The notes under the pieces: model-generated
What the model was told of the DNA's origin: nothing
Database searches by the model: none
What the model saw: only the letters and a program-made list of their open reading frames with translations
NCBI GenBank assembly: GCA_900554745.1
Contig: USIU01000067.1
Span: 1 to 6,788 of the forward strand
DNA from: an uncultured Leuconostoc sp.
Lineage (GTDB): Bacteria; Bacillota; Bacilli; Lactobacillales; Lactobacillaceae
Reading direction: 5' to 3'
Length of the DNA stretch: 6,788 bases
Shown here: in pieces, positions 1-4,818 of the stretch
How the letters are laid out: each line of letters opens with the position of its first letter
How positions within the stretch are numbered: position 1 is the stretch's first letter
Program-made: the position numbers and the translations under genes

Positions 1-391
1 GGTTGAAGCTGCTGGTGCTGCTGGGGTTGTGCTCATTAACACGGTGGTGGGGATGCGTTTTGACTTGAACACGCGAGCCCCGCAGTTAGCGCGTGGCACC
101 GGTGGCATGTCTGGGGCAGCAATCCATCCGATTGCAGTGCGTTTTGTGTACGAAGTGGCCCAAACGGTCACGATTCCAGTCATTGGTGTGGGCGGTATTC
201 GGACGGTTGATGATGCCTTAGAAATGCTGATGGCGGGCGCCAGTGCTGTCCAAGTGGGGTCCGTGTTGGCCGAAAATCCCGCCACGATGGTCGACATCAT
301 TGCGGCGTTACCGGATGCGTTAGATCAATATGGTTTTGACGATGTCCGCGCCGTGACAAACACGTTTAAACCCTCAGAAAACAGAAGTTGA
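1..391 (+). CDS. pyrD: Dihydroorotate dehydrogenase, class 1B-type catalytic subunit (C-terminal part)
   Basis: The gene runs off the left edge; the open frame begins at base 2 and gives about 129 residues to a TGA at 389-391. The enzyme oxidises dihydroorotate to orotate, the fourth step of UMP synthesis, in the cytosol using FMN. The visible part is the last third of the TIM barrel: INTVVGMRFD, then GTGGMSGAAIHPIA, then IPVIGVGGI and the phosphate-binding MAGASAVQVGS for FMN. The NGTGG-SG-AI-P-A type block is typical of family 1B, which works with the electron-transfer subunit PyrK. I infer that pyrK and the rest of the pyr operon lie to the left. The stop overlaps the ribosome binding site of pyrF, so the two are one transcript. 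The family is certain; class 1B rather than 1A is likely but rests on the C-terminal part only. Confidence 0.93.
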   Translation, partial: VEAAGAAGVVLINTVVGMRFDLNTRAPQLARGTGGMSGAAIHPIAVRFVYEVAQTVTIPVIGVGGIRTVDDALEMLMAGASAVQVGSVLAENPATMVDIIAALPDALDQYGFDDVRAVTNTFKPSENRS

Positions 392-396
392 AAGGA
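391..396 (+). promoter_or_regulatory. Ribosome binding site of pyrF (decides the start)
   Basis: AAAGGA overlaps the last base of the pyrD stop codon. It sits 6 bases before the ATG at 403. The upstream in-frame TTG (388) and ATG (397) would lie before or directly against this site, so they are unlikely starts. Confidence 0.75.
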
Positions 397-402
397 ATGC
401 TG

Positions 403-1101
403 ATGACTGCACCTGTATTTATTGCCTTAGATTTCCCCGATGCTGCCAGTGCGCAAGCATTTTTGGCCCAATTTCGTGACTTACCTGCACAACCAGCCGT
501 TAAAGTTGGCATGGAATTATTTTATGCCGCGGGACCGGCATTTGTGCGTGAGTTACGCGCGCAAGGTTTTACCGTCTTTTTGGATTTAAAGTTATATGAT
601 ATTCCCAATACGGTCGGTCACGCGGTTGCCAATCTGGCTCAACTTGATGTGCAGTATTTGACAGTACATGCGGCTGGTGGTACGAAGATGATGCAGCAAG
701 CCGTGGCCAACAAAGGCACTGACATGAAAATTTTGGCTGTGACACAACTGACGTCATTTTCAGAAGCAGACATGCAAGCCACGCAACAAACCACGTTGTC
801 AATGGCTGAAAGTGTCCAACATTTGGCCAAAATGGCGTATGCTGCGGGTGTCGACGGCACCATTAGTGCGCCGGGTGAAGCTGCCCTTATTCGGGACGTG
901 ACGGCGGATAATTTCTTACGGATCACACCGGGGATTCGCTTAGCCGGTGATGCCGCTGATGACCAAGCGCGCATTACGACACCAGCTGTTGCCCGTGAGT
1001 CGGGTGCTACGGGTCTGGTTGTCGGTCGTTCAATTACAAAAGCACAAGCGCCAGTTGCCGCTTATCAACGCGTGATGGCAGAATGGGGAGATAAAATATG
1101 A
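403..1101 (+). CDS. pyrF: Orotidine-5'-phosphate decarboxylase
   Basis: This enzyme decarboxylates OMP to UMP, the last step of de novo pyrimidine synthesis, in the cytosol. The protein is 232 residues from ATG 403, normal for the bacterial group I family. The signature FLDLKLYDIPNT lies at residues 59-70 and carries the catalytic D61-K63-D66 set, with K34 (AVKVGMELF) as the partner lysine. RITPGIRL and the C-terminal GLVVGRSITKA phosphate-binding segment are intact. The frame is open upstream to TTG 388, but AAAGGA at 391-396 fits ATG 403. The gene lies 11 bases after pyrD and its TGA overlaps the pyrE ATG, so translation of pyrF and pyrE is probably coupled. No key residue is missing. Confidence 0.97.
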   Translation: MTAPVFIALDFPDAASAQAFLAQFRDLPAQPAVKVGMELFYAAGPAFVRELRAQGFTVFLDLKLYDIPNTVGHAVANLAQLDVQYLTVHAAGGTKMMQQAVANKGTDMKILAVTQLTSFSEADMQATQQTTLSMAESVQHLAKMAYAAGVDGTISAPGEAALIRDVTADNFLRITPGIRLAGDAADDQARITTPAVARESGATGLVVGRSITKAQAPVAAYQRVMAEWGDKI

Positions 1102-1730
1102 CAGGATATGCAACACAAGTCGCAAATGACTTATTAACAATTGGCGCCGTGAAATTCTCACCGGACGCGCCTTTTACCTGGGCATCAGGAATTAAAAGCC
1201 CAATTTATACCGATAACCGTATGACGATTGGCTTTCCAGAGGTCCGTCAAAATATTTTCAAAGGCTTGGCTGAGCTGATTACCACCAATTACGGTGATGT
1301 TGATATCATCGGTGGGGTGGCGACAGCGGGCATTCCCCATGCGGCTTGGGTCGCTGAAACATTGAATAAGCCGATGATTTATGTGCGTTCGAAGCCAAAA
1401 GATCATGGGGCCGGGCGACAAACGGAAGGGGCTGAAGTTGCTGGGAAAAAAGTGGTGCTCATTGATGATTTGATCTCAACTGGTGGGTCAGTCTTAGGCG
1501 CCGTTGAAGCGGTTCGTCAGGCTGGTGCCGACGTGTTGGGAGTTGTCTCAATCTTCTCATATGAATTGCCAGCTGGCGTGGTGAATTTTGAACAAGCCGG
1601 ACTGACATTCCAATCGTTGACGACTTATTCACAACTCATTGATGCGGCGATTGCGCGAGGTGATTTGAATGCCTCACAACTTGCCACATTAAAAGCTTGG
1701 CAACAATCACCAGCTGATTGGCAAGCCTAA
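1098..1730 (+). CDS. pyrE: Orotate phosphoribosyltransferase
   Basis: This enzyme joins orotate to PRPP to form OMP, the substrate of the PyrF encoded just upstream. The protein is 210 residues, the usual length in Firmicutes. FTWASGIKSPIYTDNR (26-41) is the orotate-side N-terminal block. RSKPKDHGAGRQTEG (97-111) is the mobile catalytic loop with its conserved lysines and histidine. VVLIDDLISTGGSV (119-132) is the PRPP-binding motif with the paired aspartates. The ATG overlaps the pyrF stop (ATGA), and GGGGAG at 1085-1090 gives a 7-base spacing. It is the last gene of the operon: a palindromic terminator starts 7 bases after the stop. Confidence 0.97.
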   Translation: MTGYATQVANDLLTIGAVKFSPDAPFTWASGIKSPIYTDNRMTIGFPEVRQNIFKGLAELITTNYGDVDIIGGVATAGIPHAAWVAETLNKPMIYVRSKPKDHGAGRQTEGAEVAGKKVVLIDDLISTGGSVLGAVEAVRQAGADVLGVVSIFSYELPAGVVNFEQAGLTFQSLTTYSQLIDAAIARGDLNASQLATLKAWQQSPADWQA

Positions 1731-1737
1731 ACAATCA

Positions 1738-1773
1738 AAAAAAGCTGAACGATCATGATCGTTCAGCTTTTTT
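1738..1773. terminator. Bidirectional terminator between pyrE and lexA
   Basis: The core at 1744-1767 is a perfect 24-bp palindrome with half-site GCTGAACGATCA, so either strand folds into the same hairpin. It is flanked by seven A (1737-1743) and six T (1768-1773), giving a U-run to transcripts from both sides. It ends pyrE (+) and lexA (-). The outermost bases reach to two bases before the lexA stop triplet (1776-1778). Confidence 0.93.
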
Positions 1774-1775
1774 GA

Positions 1776-2417
1776 TTAATAAATGGCATCGCGGTATAAG
1801 CCAATGACTTTACCTAGAATGGTGACATTGTCTAAAATGATGGGTGCCATCGCGTCATTTTCAGGTTGTAGTCTGAAGTGGTCGGCTTCCCGGAAAAAAC
1901 GCTTCACCGTGGCTTCGTCATCGTCATTCATCGCAACAACGACATCCCCGTTGTCGGCATTATCTTGCTTCCGCACAATCACCTTATCGCCATCTAAAAT
2001 ACCGATGTTGACCATTGAATTGCCACGAACGTTGAGCATAAACATGTCGCCGTCAAATTGCATCAAGTTATCTGGAATTGGGAAAAACTCCGTGGCTTCT
2101 TCTTCAACTGCCAGGATTGGTGTCCCAGCCGTTACTTGACCCAGCACAGGGATACGACCTGGGGTGGTGGACACGCCCAAAGCTTCTAGCCCTAAGTCTG
2201 TGACTTCAATAGCGCGGGCACGAGGCTTTGAGGCATCTTTTAATAAGTAGCCTTTTTTAACTAGGCGCTCGATATGGCCGTGAATCGTTGAAGATGATGA
2301 CAGGCCAACTGCTTCCCCAACTTCGCGCACTGTTGGCGGATAGCCGTTATTTGTTTGGGCTTCGTGAATGAAACGCAGGACTTGGAGTTGTTTACTTTCT
2401 TGAATTTTGATTGCCAT
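1776..2417 (-). CDS. lexA: LexA repressor of the SOS response (S24 self-cleaving)
   Basis: LexA represses DNA-damage genes, binds its operator as a dimer and cleaves itself when stimulated by RecA filaments. The 213 residues match the family. The N-terminal winged helix has GYPPTVREVGEAVGLSSSSTIHGHIERL at about 25-52, including the recognition helix. A linker leads to the cleavage site in VTAGTP, between A97 and G98. The catalytic serine is S134 (RGNSM) and the lysine K172 (EATVKRFF), spaced as in Bacillus subtilis LexA, so the protein should be cleavable. The start codon is ATG 2417-2415; AAGGA lies 11 bases upstream, slightly long. The gene is monocistronic, since a terminator follows directly. 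Its promoter carries an SOS box, so it is autoregulated. Confidence 0.97.
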   Translation of the reverse strand: MAIKIQESKQLQVLRFIHEAQTNNGYPPTVREVGEAVGLSSSSTIHGHIERLVKKGYLLKDASKPRARAIEVTDLGLEALGVSTTPGRIPVLGQVTAGTPILAVEEEATEFFPIPDNLMQFDGDMFMLNVRGNSMVNIGILDGDKVIVRKQDNADNGDVVVAMNDDDEATVKRFFREADHFRLQPENDAMAPIILDNVTILGKVIGLYRDAIY

Positions 2418-2459
2418 GATGGGTATATTCCTTAATAATAAGCGATTTAATATGATTTC

Positions 2460-2488
2460 ATTATAGCGAAAGCGGGAACAGAAATCAA
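2460..2488 (-). promoter_or_regulatory. lexA promoter
   Basis: Reading the minus strand, the -35 TTGATT (2488-2483) is 17 bases from a perfect -10 TATAAT (2465-2460). The start of transcription should lie near 2453, giving a leader of about 35 bases. The -35 overlaps the SOS box, which explains repression by LexA. Confidence 0.85.
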
Positions 2489-2499
2489 ACGTTTGTTCG
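2486..2499. promoter_or_regulatory. LexA operator (SOS box)
   Basis: The minus strand reads CGAACAAACGTTTG. Against the Gram-positive consensus CGAAC-N4-GTTCG, nine of the ten defined bases match (GTTTG for GTTCG). It covers half of the lexA -35. A further CAAAC half-site lies at 2509-2513 on the + strand, as part of the inverted repeat CGTTTGT (2490-2496) / ACAAACG (2508-2514). The box could also act on a transcript running rightward to the small ORF at 2568, but I see no good + promoter beside it. Confidence 0.85.
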
Positions 2500-2567
2500 T
2501 TTTTTAGACAAACGGCCCGTTAAATTGGGAAATCTTTAATAAATATTTGAAAATAAGGACGACTAAC

Positions 2568-2645
2568 ATGCGTTCACGGTCAACAACAGTATTGTCCGAC
2601 AGGGAGCCAACAGTATTCGGCAGGCGAATCGTCCTGCCGGCCTAA
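2568..2645 (+). CDS. Possible 25-codon small ORF between lexA and yneF
   Basis: I do not recognise this peptide. ATG 2568 is preceded by AAGGA (2555-2559) at an 8-base spacing, better than several real genes here. The frame runs 25 codons to TAA 2643. The peptide is basic and polar: it begins MRSRSTTVLSDREPTVFGRR and ends in IVLPA, with no membrane segment. It contains rare codons (AGG twice, CGA) unlike its neighbours, which argues against strong expression. The two copies of the repeat CAACAGTATT lie in frame 24 bases apart (TTV and PTV). Its stop is 9 bases before the yneF -10, and its last third overlaps a GC-rich hairpin. It stands opposite lexA, where Bacillus keeps SOS-induced genes. 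It could be a micropeptide, a leader peptide or chance. Confidence 0.3.
   Translation: MRSRSTTVLSDREPTVFGRRIVLPA
2584..2617 (+). repeat. Short direct repeat CAACAGTATT, two copies
   Basis: Identical 10-base copies lie at 2584-2593 and 2608-2617, 24 bases apart. Each is followed by a related CG-rich tail ending in CAGG (2600-2603 and 2621-2624). The function is unknown; it may be a remnant of a local duplication or a binding site. Confidence 0.55.
2618..2639 (+). other. GC-rich hairpin upstream of the yneF promoter
   Basis: CGGCAGG (2618-2624) and CCTGCCG (2633-2639) form a 7-bp stem with an 8-base loop. The following bases are GCCTAAATTTT, not an immediate T-run, so it is at best a weak terminator for anything transcribed across the gap from the left. 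It lies where the -35 of yneF would be. Confidence 0.5.
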
Positions 2646-2651
2646 ATTTTA

Positions 2652-2660
2652 TGGTATAAT
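2652..2660 (+). promoter_or_regulatory. Extended -10 promoter of yneF
   Basis: TGGTATAAT combines the TGn extension with a perfect -10 (2655-2660). No good -35 lies 16-18 bases upstream, where a GC-rich hairpin sits instead. The expected start is near 2667, giving a leader of about 30 bases before ATG 2697. Confidence 0.7.
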
Positions 2661-2696
2661 GGTTGGTAGACAATTTTAATAAGGGGTTATTTAACC

Positions 2697-2930
2697 ATGA
2701 ACACAGGACTTTCAATCTTGATTTTCGTTATTGGCTTGGTTATCGGCTTGATTGCAGGTTTCTTCCTCGCACGTAACGCCATGAAGAGTTATCTTGCCAA
2801 AAACCCACCGATTTCAGAAGAAATGATGAAATCAATGATGATGTCAATGGGACAAAAGCCATCACAAAAGAAGTTGGCACAAATGATGGCACAAATGAAG
2901 CAACAAAGCGAACGTGCCCAAAAAAAATAA
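2697..2930 (+). CDS. yneF: YneF-family (UPF0154) small membrane protein
   Basis: This is a 77-residue protein of unknown function, conserved across Firmicutes and typically found near lexA. One hydrophobic segment (about residues 4-25) is followed by the family core FFLARNAMKSYLAKNPPISEEMMKSMM and MGQKPSQKKLAQMM. The latter is a Met-, Lys- and Gln-rich cytosolic tail, probably helical. The topology I infer is a short outside N-terminus and the tail in the cytoplasm. ATG 2697 is preceded by AAGGGG (2681-2686), 10 bases away. The intervening GGTTA-TT-TAACC (2685-2696) is an inverted repeat that could shorten or mask this distance. The last codons and the stop lie inside the shared terminator with plsC. 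The family assignment is firm; the role is not known. Confidence 0.93.
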   Translation: MNTGLSILIFVIGLVIGLIAGFFLARNAMKSYLAKNPPISEEMMKSMMMSMGQKPSQKKLAQMMAQMKQQSERAQKK

Positions 2931-2951
2931 GCCAGAAGGCTTATTTTTTTT
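2920..2951. terminator. Bidirectional terminator shared by yneF and plsC
   Basis: A 14-bp perfect stem pairs 2920-2933 (eight A, then TAAGCC) with 2938-2951 (GGCTTA, then eight T) around the loop AGAA. It serves both strands. The yneF stop TAA (2928-2930) pairs exactly with the plsC stop triplet (TTA, 2941-2943), and both genes end in lysine codons drawn from the A-runs. Confidence 0.95.
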
Positions 2952-3576
2952 CGCGTTTCGGATCCATATAGACAAAATCAGGATTGATTTCGTGATCTAA
3001 ACGATCAAACGCGTCTTGAATCATTTGCGTATATTTGGTAATGTTTTCTTTGTCCAACTTATCTTTTCGATCAATCATAATCGGTTCCCCGAAGTTGATT
3101 GTTGTGTTGTTACGCTTGAAAAGATGACTGAACTTAACTGGCCCTTGATACACCGCTGGTATAATCGGTTTACCAGACATTTTAGCAATTAAGATTGTCC
3201 CAGATTTGAGTTCCGCACTGTGGCGTGAGCCAGAAGGGAACATAATCAGTGAGCGGTTCCCGGATTTGAGTTCACGCACGGGCACTTTAATCACGCTGGG
3301 TCCAACGTTTTCACGATCGACCGGGAAAGCGCCAGCGGCCCGGATGAGCCAAGCCAATGGTGGAAATTTAAACAATTCAATTTTTGCCATAAAAATGAAG
3401 TGCTTGGGATAGGCGGCTACGGCATACCAAACGGGATCCCACCAAGAACGATGGGGGCCAACCAGGATATAATTATCGTCGACGGGCAGACGATCGCGGT
3501 GCATATATTTAATGCGGCCGTTAATCGTCCAAATCAAACCAACGACAATGCCGTGGAGTACGTCATAAAACTTCAT
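2941..3576 (-). CDS. plsC: 1-acyl-sn-glycerol-3-phosphate acyltransferase (PlsC/LPLAT family)
   Basis: The likely role is to acylate lysophosphatidic acid to phosphatidic acid at the membrane, the second acylation in phospholipid synthesis. The protein is 211 residues. Block I is GPHRSWWDP with the catalytic H42 and D47. Block II is GAFPVDRE (82-89) with R88. Block III is FPSGSRHS (113-120). Block IV is KPIIPAVYQGP (136-146). A hydrophobic N-terminal stretch (about 5-18) may anchor it. Block III has Ser where many PlsC enzymes have the Glu of the EGTR motif. I recall this in lactobacillar homologues but cannot verify it, so the substrate range is open. GAGGTG at 3589-3584 supports ATG 3576 at a 7-base spacing. 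It is monocistronic, divergent from yabB and convergent with yneF. Confidence 0.9.
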   Translation of the reverse strand: MKFYDVLHGIVVGLIWTINGRIKYMHRDRLPVDDNYILVGPHRSWWDPVWYAVAAYPKHFIFMAKIELFKFPPLAWLIRAAGAFPVDRENVGPSVIKVPVRELKSGNRSLIMFPSGSRHSAELKSGTILIAKMSGKPIIPAVYQGPVKFSHLFKRNNTTINFGEPIMIDRKDKLDKENITKYTQMIQDAFDRLDHEINPDFVYMDPKREKK

Positions 3577-3581
3577 GTTAA

Positions 3582-3610
3582 TTCACCTCATAAACTGTCC
3601 TAACTATTTT
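3582..3610 (+). promoter_or_regulatory. Possible yabB promoter, overlapping plsC control region
   Basis: TTCACC (3582-3587) is 17 bases from TATTTT (3605-3610); each hexamer matches the consensus at four of six positions. It overlaps the plsC promoter and leader on the other strand, so the two genes may compete. No better + candidate is visible in the 58-base gap. Confidence 0.3.
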
Positions 3611-3635
3611 ACACGATATTGCGAGAAAAAAACAA
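3606..3635 (-). promoter_or_regulatory. Probable plsC promoter
   Basis: On the minus strand TTGTTT (3635-3630) is 18 bases from TAAAAT (3611-3606). The start would fall near 3600, giving a leader of about 24 bases that contains the GAGGTG ribosome binding site. The -35 half overlaps the yabB start codon region. Confidence 0.55.
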
Positions 3636-4399
3636 TGACTGAACCAATTCTTAAACAAGGTGAACGACTTGATGGGTTGCCAGCCCAAAACATCCGTATT
3701 ATTCAAAATCCGGACATGTTTGCTTATTCGTTAGATGCGATTTTATTAGCTTATTTTGCTGGCGTGAAAGGCAAGGGACGTGGCCTCACGGTTGATCTTG
3801 GTGCTGGCACAGGAGCGGTGGGCTTGTTTTATGCGCCTAAAGTAAGTGGGCCAGTGACATTAGTCGAGATTCAACCCGAATTGGCTGAAATGGCCCAACG
3901 GAGTGTGGCGTTAAATGGCTTGCAGGATCGGGTGTCGGTGGTGCAAGCGGATATGAAAGCGATTTTTGATGTGATTCAACCTGGATCAGCCGAAACGGTA
4001 CTGTCGAACCCACCTTATTTTCCCTTAAACGAGGCAACCAAAACCAACGTCGATCAACATTATGAGATTGCGCGCCATGAAATCACGATTGATTTACCCG
4101 GACTCGCACAAGTTGCCAATAAGTTACTTAAGAACAATGGGAAGTTCTATATGGTTCATCGACCAGATCGGTTGGCGGACATTTTTGCCGCCTTTGCGCA
4201 GCGTAAATTGATGGTAAAACGGGTGCAATTTGTCTATGGCAAGGCTGATCGTGAAGCCAATATGGTCTTAGTGGAGGCCATCAAAGCGGGTAAGCCAGGT
4301 GGTGTACGCATTATGCCGCCTATTGTGGCGTATACGGCTGATAATGACTATACGGAGACGGTCAAGACAATTTTGTATGGGCCAGCGTGGACAACATGA
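3635..4399 (+). CDS. yabB: TrmN6/YabB-like SAM-dependent N6-adenine methyltransferase
   Basis: This is a class I methyltransferase. Its best-studied relative, E. coli YfiC/TrmN6, methylates A37 of tRNA1(Val). The 254 residues show RLDGLPAQNIRIIQNPDMFAYSLDAILL (11-38), the family-specific N-terminus. They also show the SAM motif VDLGAGTG (53-60), the acidic ribose contact E79 and the catalytic NPPYF (125-129) of N6-adenine enzymes. The frame is open to an ATG at 3575, but this lies inside the divergent plsC start and would add a non-conserved tail. ATG 3635 gives the normal N-terminus, although its ribosome binding site is weak (GCGAG, 3621-3625). The TGA overlaps the yazA ATG, a conserved pairing in Firmicutes. 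The target nucleotide in this organism is inferred only. Confidence 0.9.
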   Translation: MTEPILKQGERLDGLPAQNIRIIQNPDMFAYSLDAILLAYFAGVKGKGRGLTVDLGAGTGAVGLFYAPKVSGPVTLVEIQPELAEMAQRSVALNGLQDRVSVVQADMKAIFDVIQPGSAETVLSNPPYFPLNEATKTNVDQHYEIARHEITIDLPGLAQVANKLLKNNGKFYMVHRPDRLADIFAAFAQRKLMVKRVQFVYGKADREANMVLVEAIKAGKPGGVRIMPPIVAYTADNDYTETVKTILYGPAWTT

Positions 4400-4677
4400 A
4401 ACCTTACTTCTTTTATGTCCTGTATACCGCGGATGGCTACTTTTACGGTGGGTTTACGGATGACGTGCAACGGCGTTTGGCGACCCATGAAAAAGGACAA
4501 GGGGCAAAATTTACCCGGGTTAAATCACGGCACCCACTCCAATTGCTTTTTTCAGAGGCTTTTGACAATAAAGGTGATGCGCTACGCGCTGAAGCAGCGT
4601 TTAAACGTTTAACGCGGGCAAAAAAAGAAGCTTTTTTAGTCAGCCGGGGTGTTTCAGCCGCAATTTGGGAAAAATAG
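4396..4677 (+). CDS. yazA: GIY-YIG nuclease-fold protein, YazA/UPF0213 family
   Basis: This is a 93-residue protein made of a single GIY-YIG domain. YFFYVLYTADGYFYGGFTDDVQRRLATHEKG covers the paired GIY-like (FYVLY) and YIG-like (FYGGFT) strands and the catalytic-type arginine. KFTRVKSRHPLQLLFSE and EAAFKRLTRAKKEAFL follow the UPF0213 pattern. The physiological role is unknown, and nuclease activity is presumed from the fold. I chose ATG 4396, which overlaps the yabB stop as ATGA. GTG 4387 would add three residues and cannot be excluded, because neither start has a clear ribosome binding site. Translation is probably coupled to yabB. No terminator is evident before the rpsB promoter. Confidence 0.88.
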   Translation: MKPYFFYVLYTADGYFYGGFTDDVQRRLATHEKGQGAKFTRVKSRHPLQLLFSEAFDNKGDALRAEAAFKRLTRAKKEAFLVSRGVSAAIWEK

Positions 4678-4678
4678 C

Positions 4679-4706
4679 TTGCTTTATAGCTGGAAAACTG
4701 TATAAT
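4679..4706 (+). promoter_or_regulatory. rpsB promoter
   Basis: TTGCTT (4679-4684) is 16 bases from a perfect TATAAT (4701-4706). Transcription should begin near 4713, leaving a leader of about 105 bases before rpsB. Confidence 0.75.
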
Positions 4707-4711
4707 ATTAA

Positions 4712-4791
4712 TTGTTGTCAAAAACAACAAATACACACGGCAAACGAGTTCGCATAGGTGCAGTAATGTCAGTGTGAACGTCGAATTTGTC
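4712..4791 (+). promoter_or_regulatory. Structured rpsB mRNA leader (possible S2 autoregulatory element)
   Basis: Two folds are visible. TTGTTGT (4712-4718) and ACAACAA (4724-4730) form a 7-bp hairpin at the very 5' end. A long interrupted stem follows. GGCAAA (4739-4744) pairs with TTTGTC (4786-4791), CGA (4745-4747) with TCG (4781-4783) and GTTCGCA (4748-4754) with TGTGAAC (4773-4779). These leave an AA internal loop, a bulged G and an 18-base apical loop. Ribosomal protein genes often carry such leaders, bound by their product. That S2 binds here is inference, and I do not match it to a named family. Confidence 0.5.
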
Positions 4792-4805
4792 GGCGGAAAA
4801 AACCT

Positions 4806-4811
4806 AGGAGG
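4806..4811 (+). promoter_or_regulatory. Ribosome binding site of rpsB
   Basis: AGGAGG is a full Shine-Dalgarno sequence, 7 bases before ATG 4819. It rules out the upstream in-frame GTG at 4774, which lies inside the leader fold. Confidence 0.9.
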
Positions 4812-4818
4812 CCACATC

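Noticed and set aside
569..974. Long minus-strand open frames inside pyrF
   Set aside because: They are antisense shadows of a clear enzyme gene, with no family resemblance or ribosome binding site.
2504..2569. A 21-codon minus-strand frame with a hydrophobic start (MLVVLIFKYLL)
   Set aside because: No ribosome binding site precedes it, no promoter fits, and AT-rich DNA gives hydrophobic codons by chance.
2618..2650. GC-rich hairpin as a true intrinsic terminator
   Set aside because: The bases after the stem are GCCTAAATTTT, with no immediate T-run.
3575..3634. ATG 3575 as the yabB start
   Set aside because: It overlaps the plsC start on the other strand, and the added residues do not resemble the family N-terminus.
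4774..4818. GTG 4774 as the rpsB start, adding 15 residues
   Set aside because: It lies within the leader fold and lacks a ribosome binding site; AGGAGG fits ATG 4819 and the normal S2 N-terminus.
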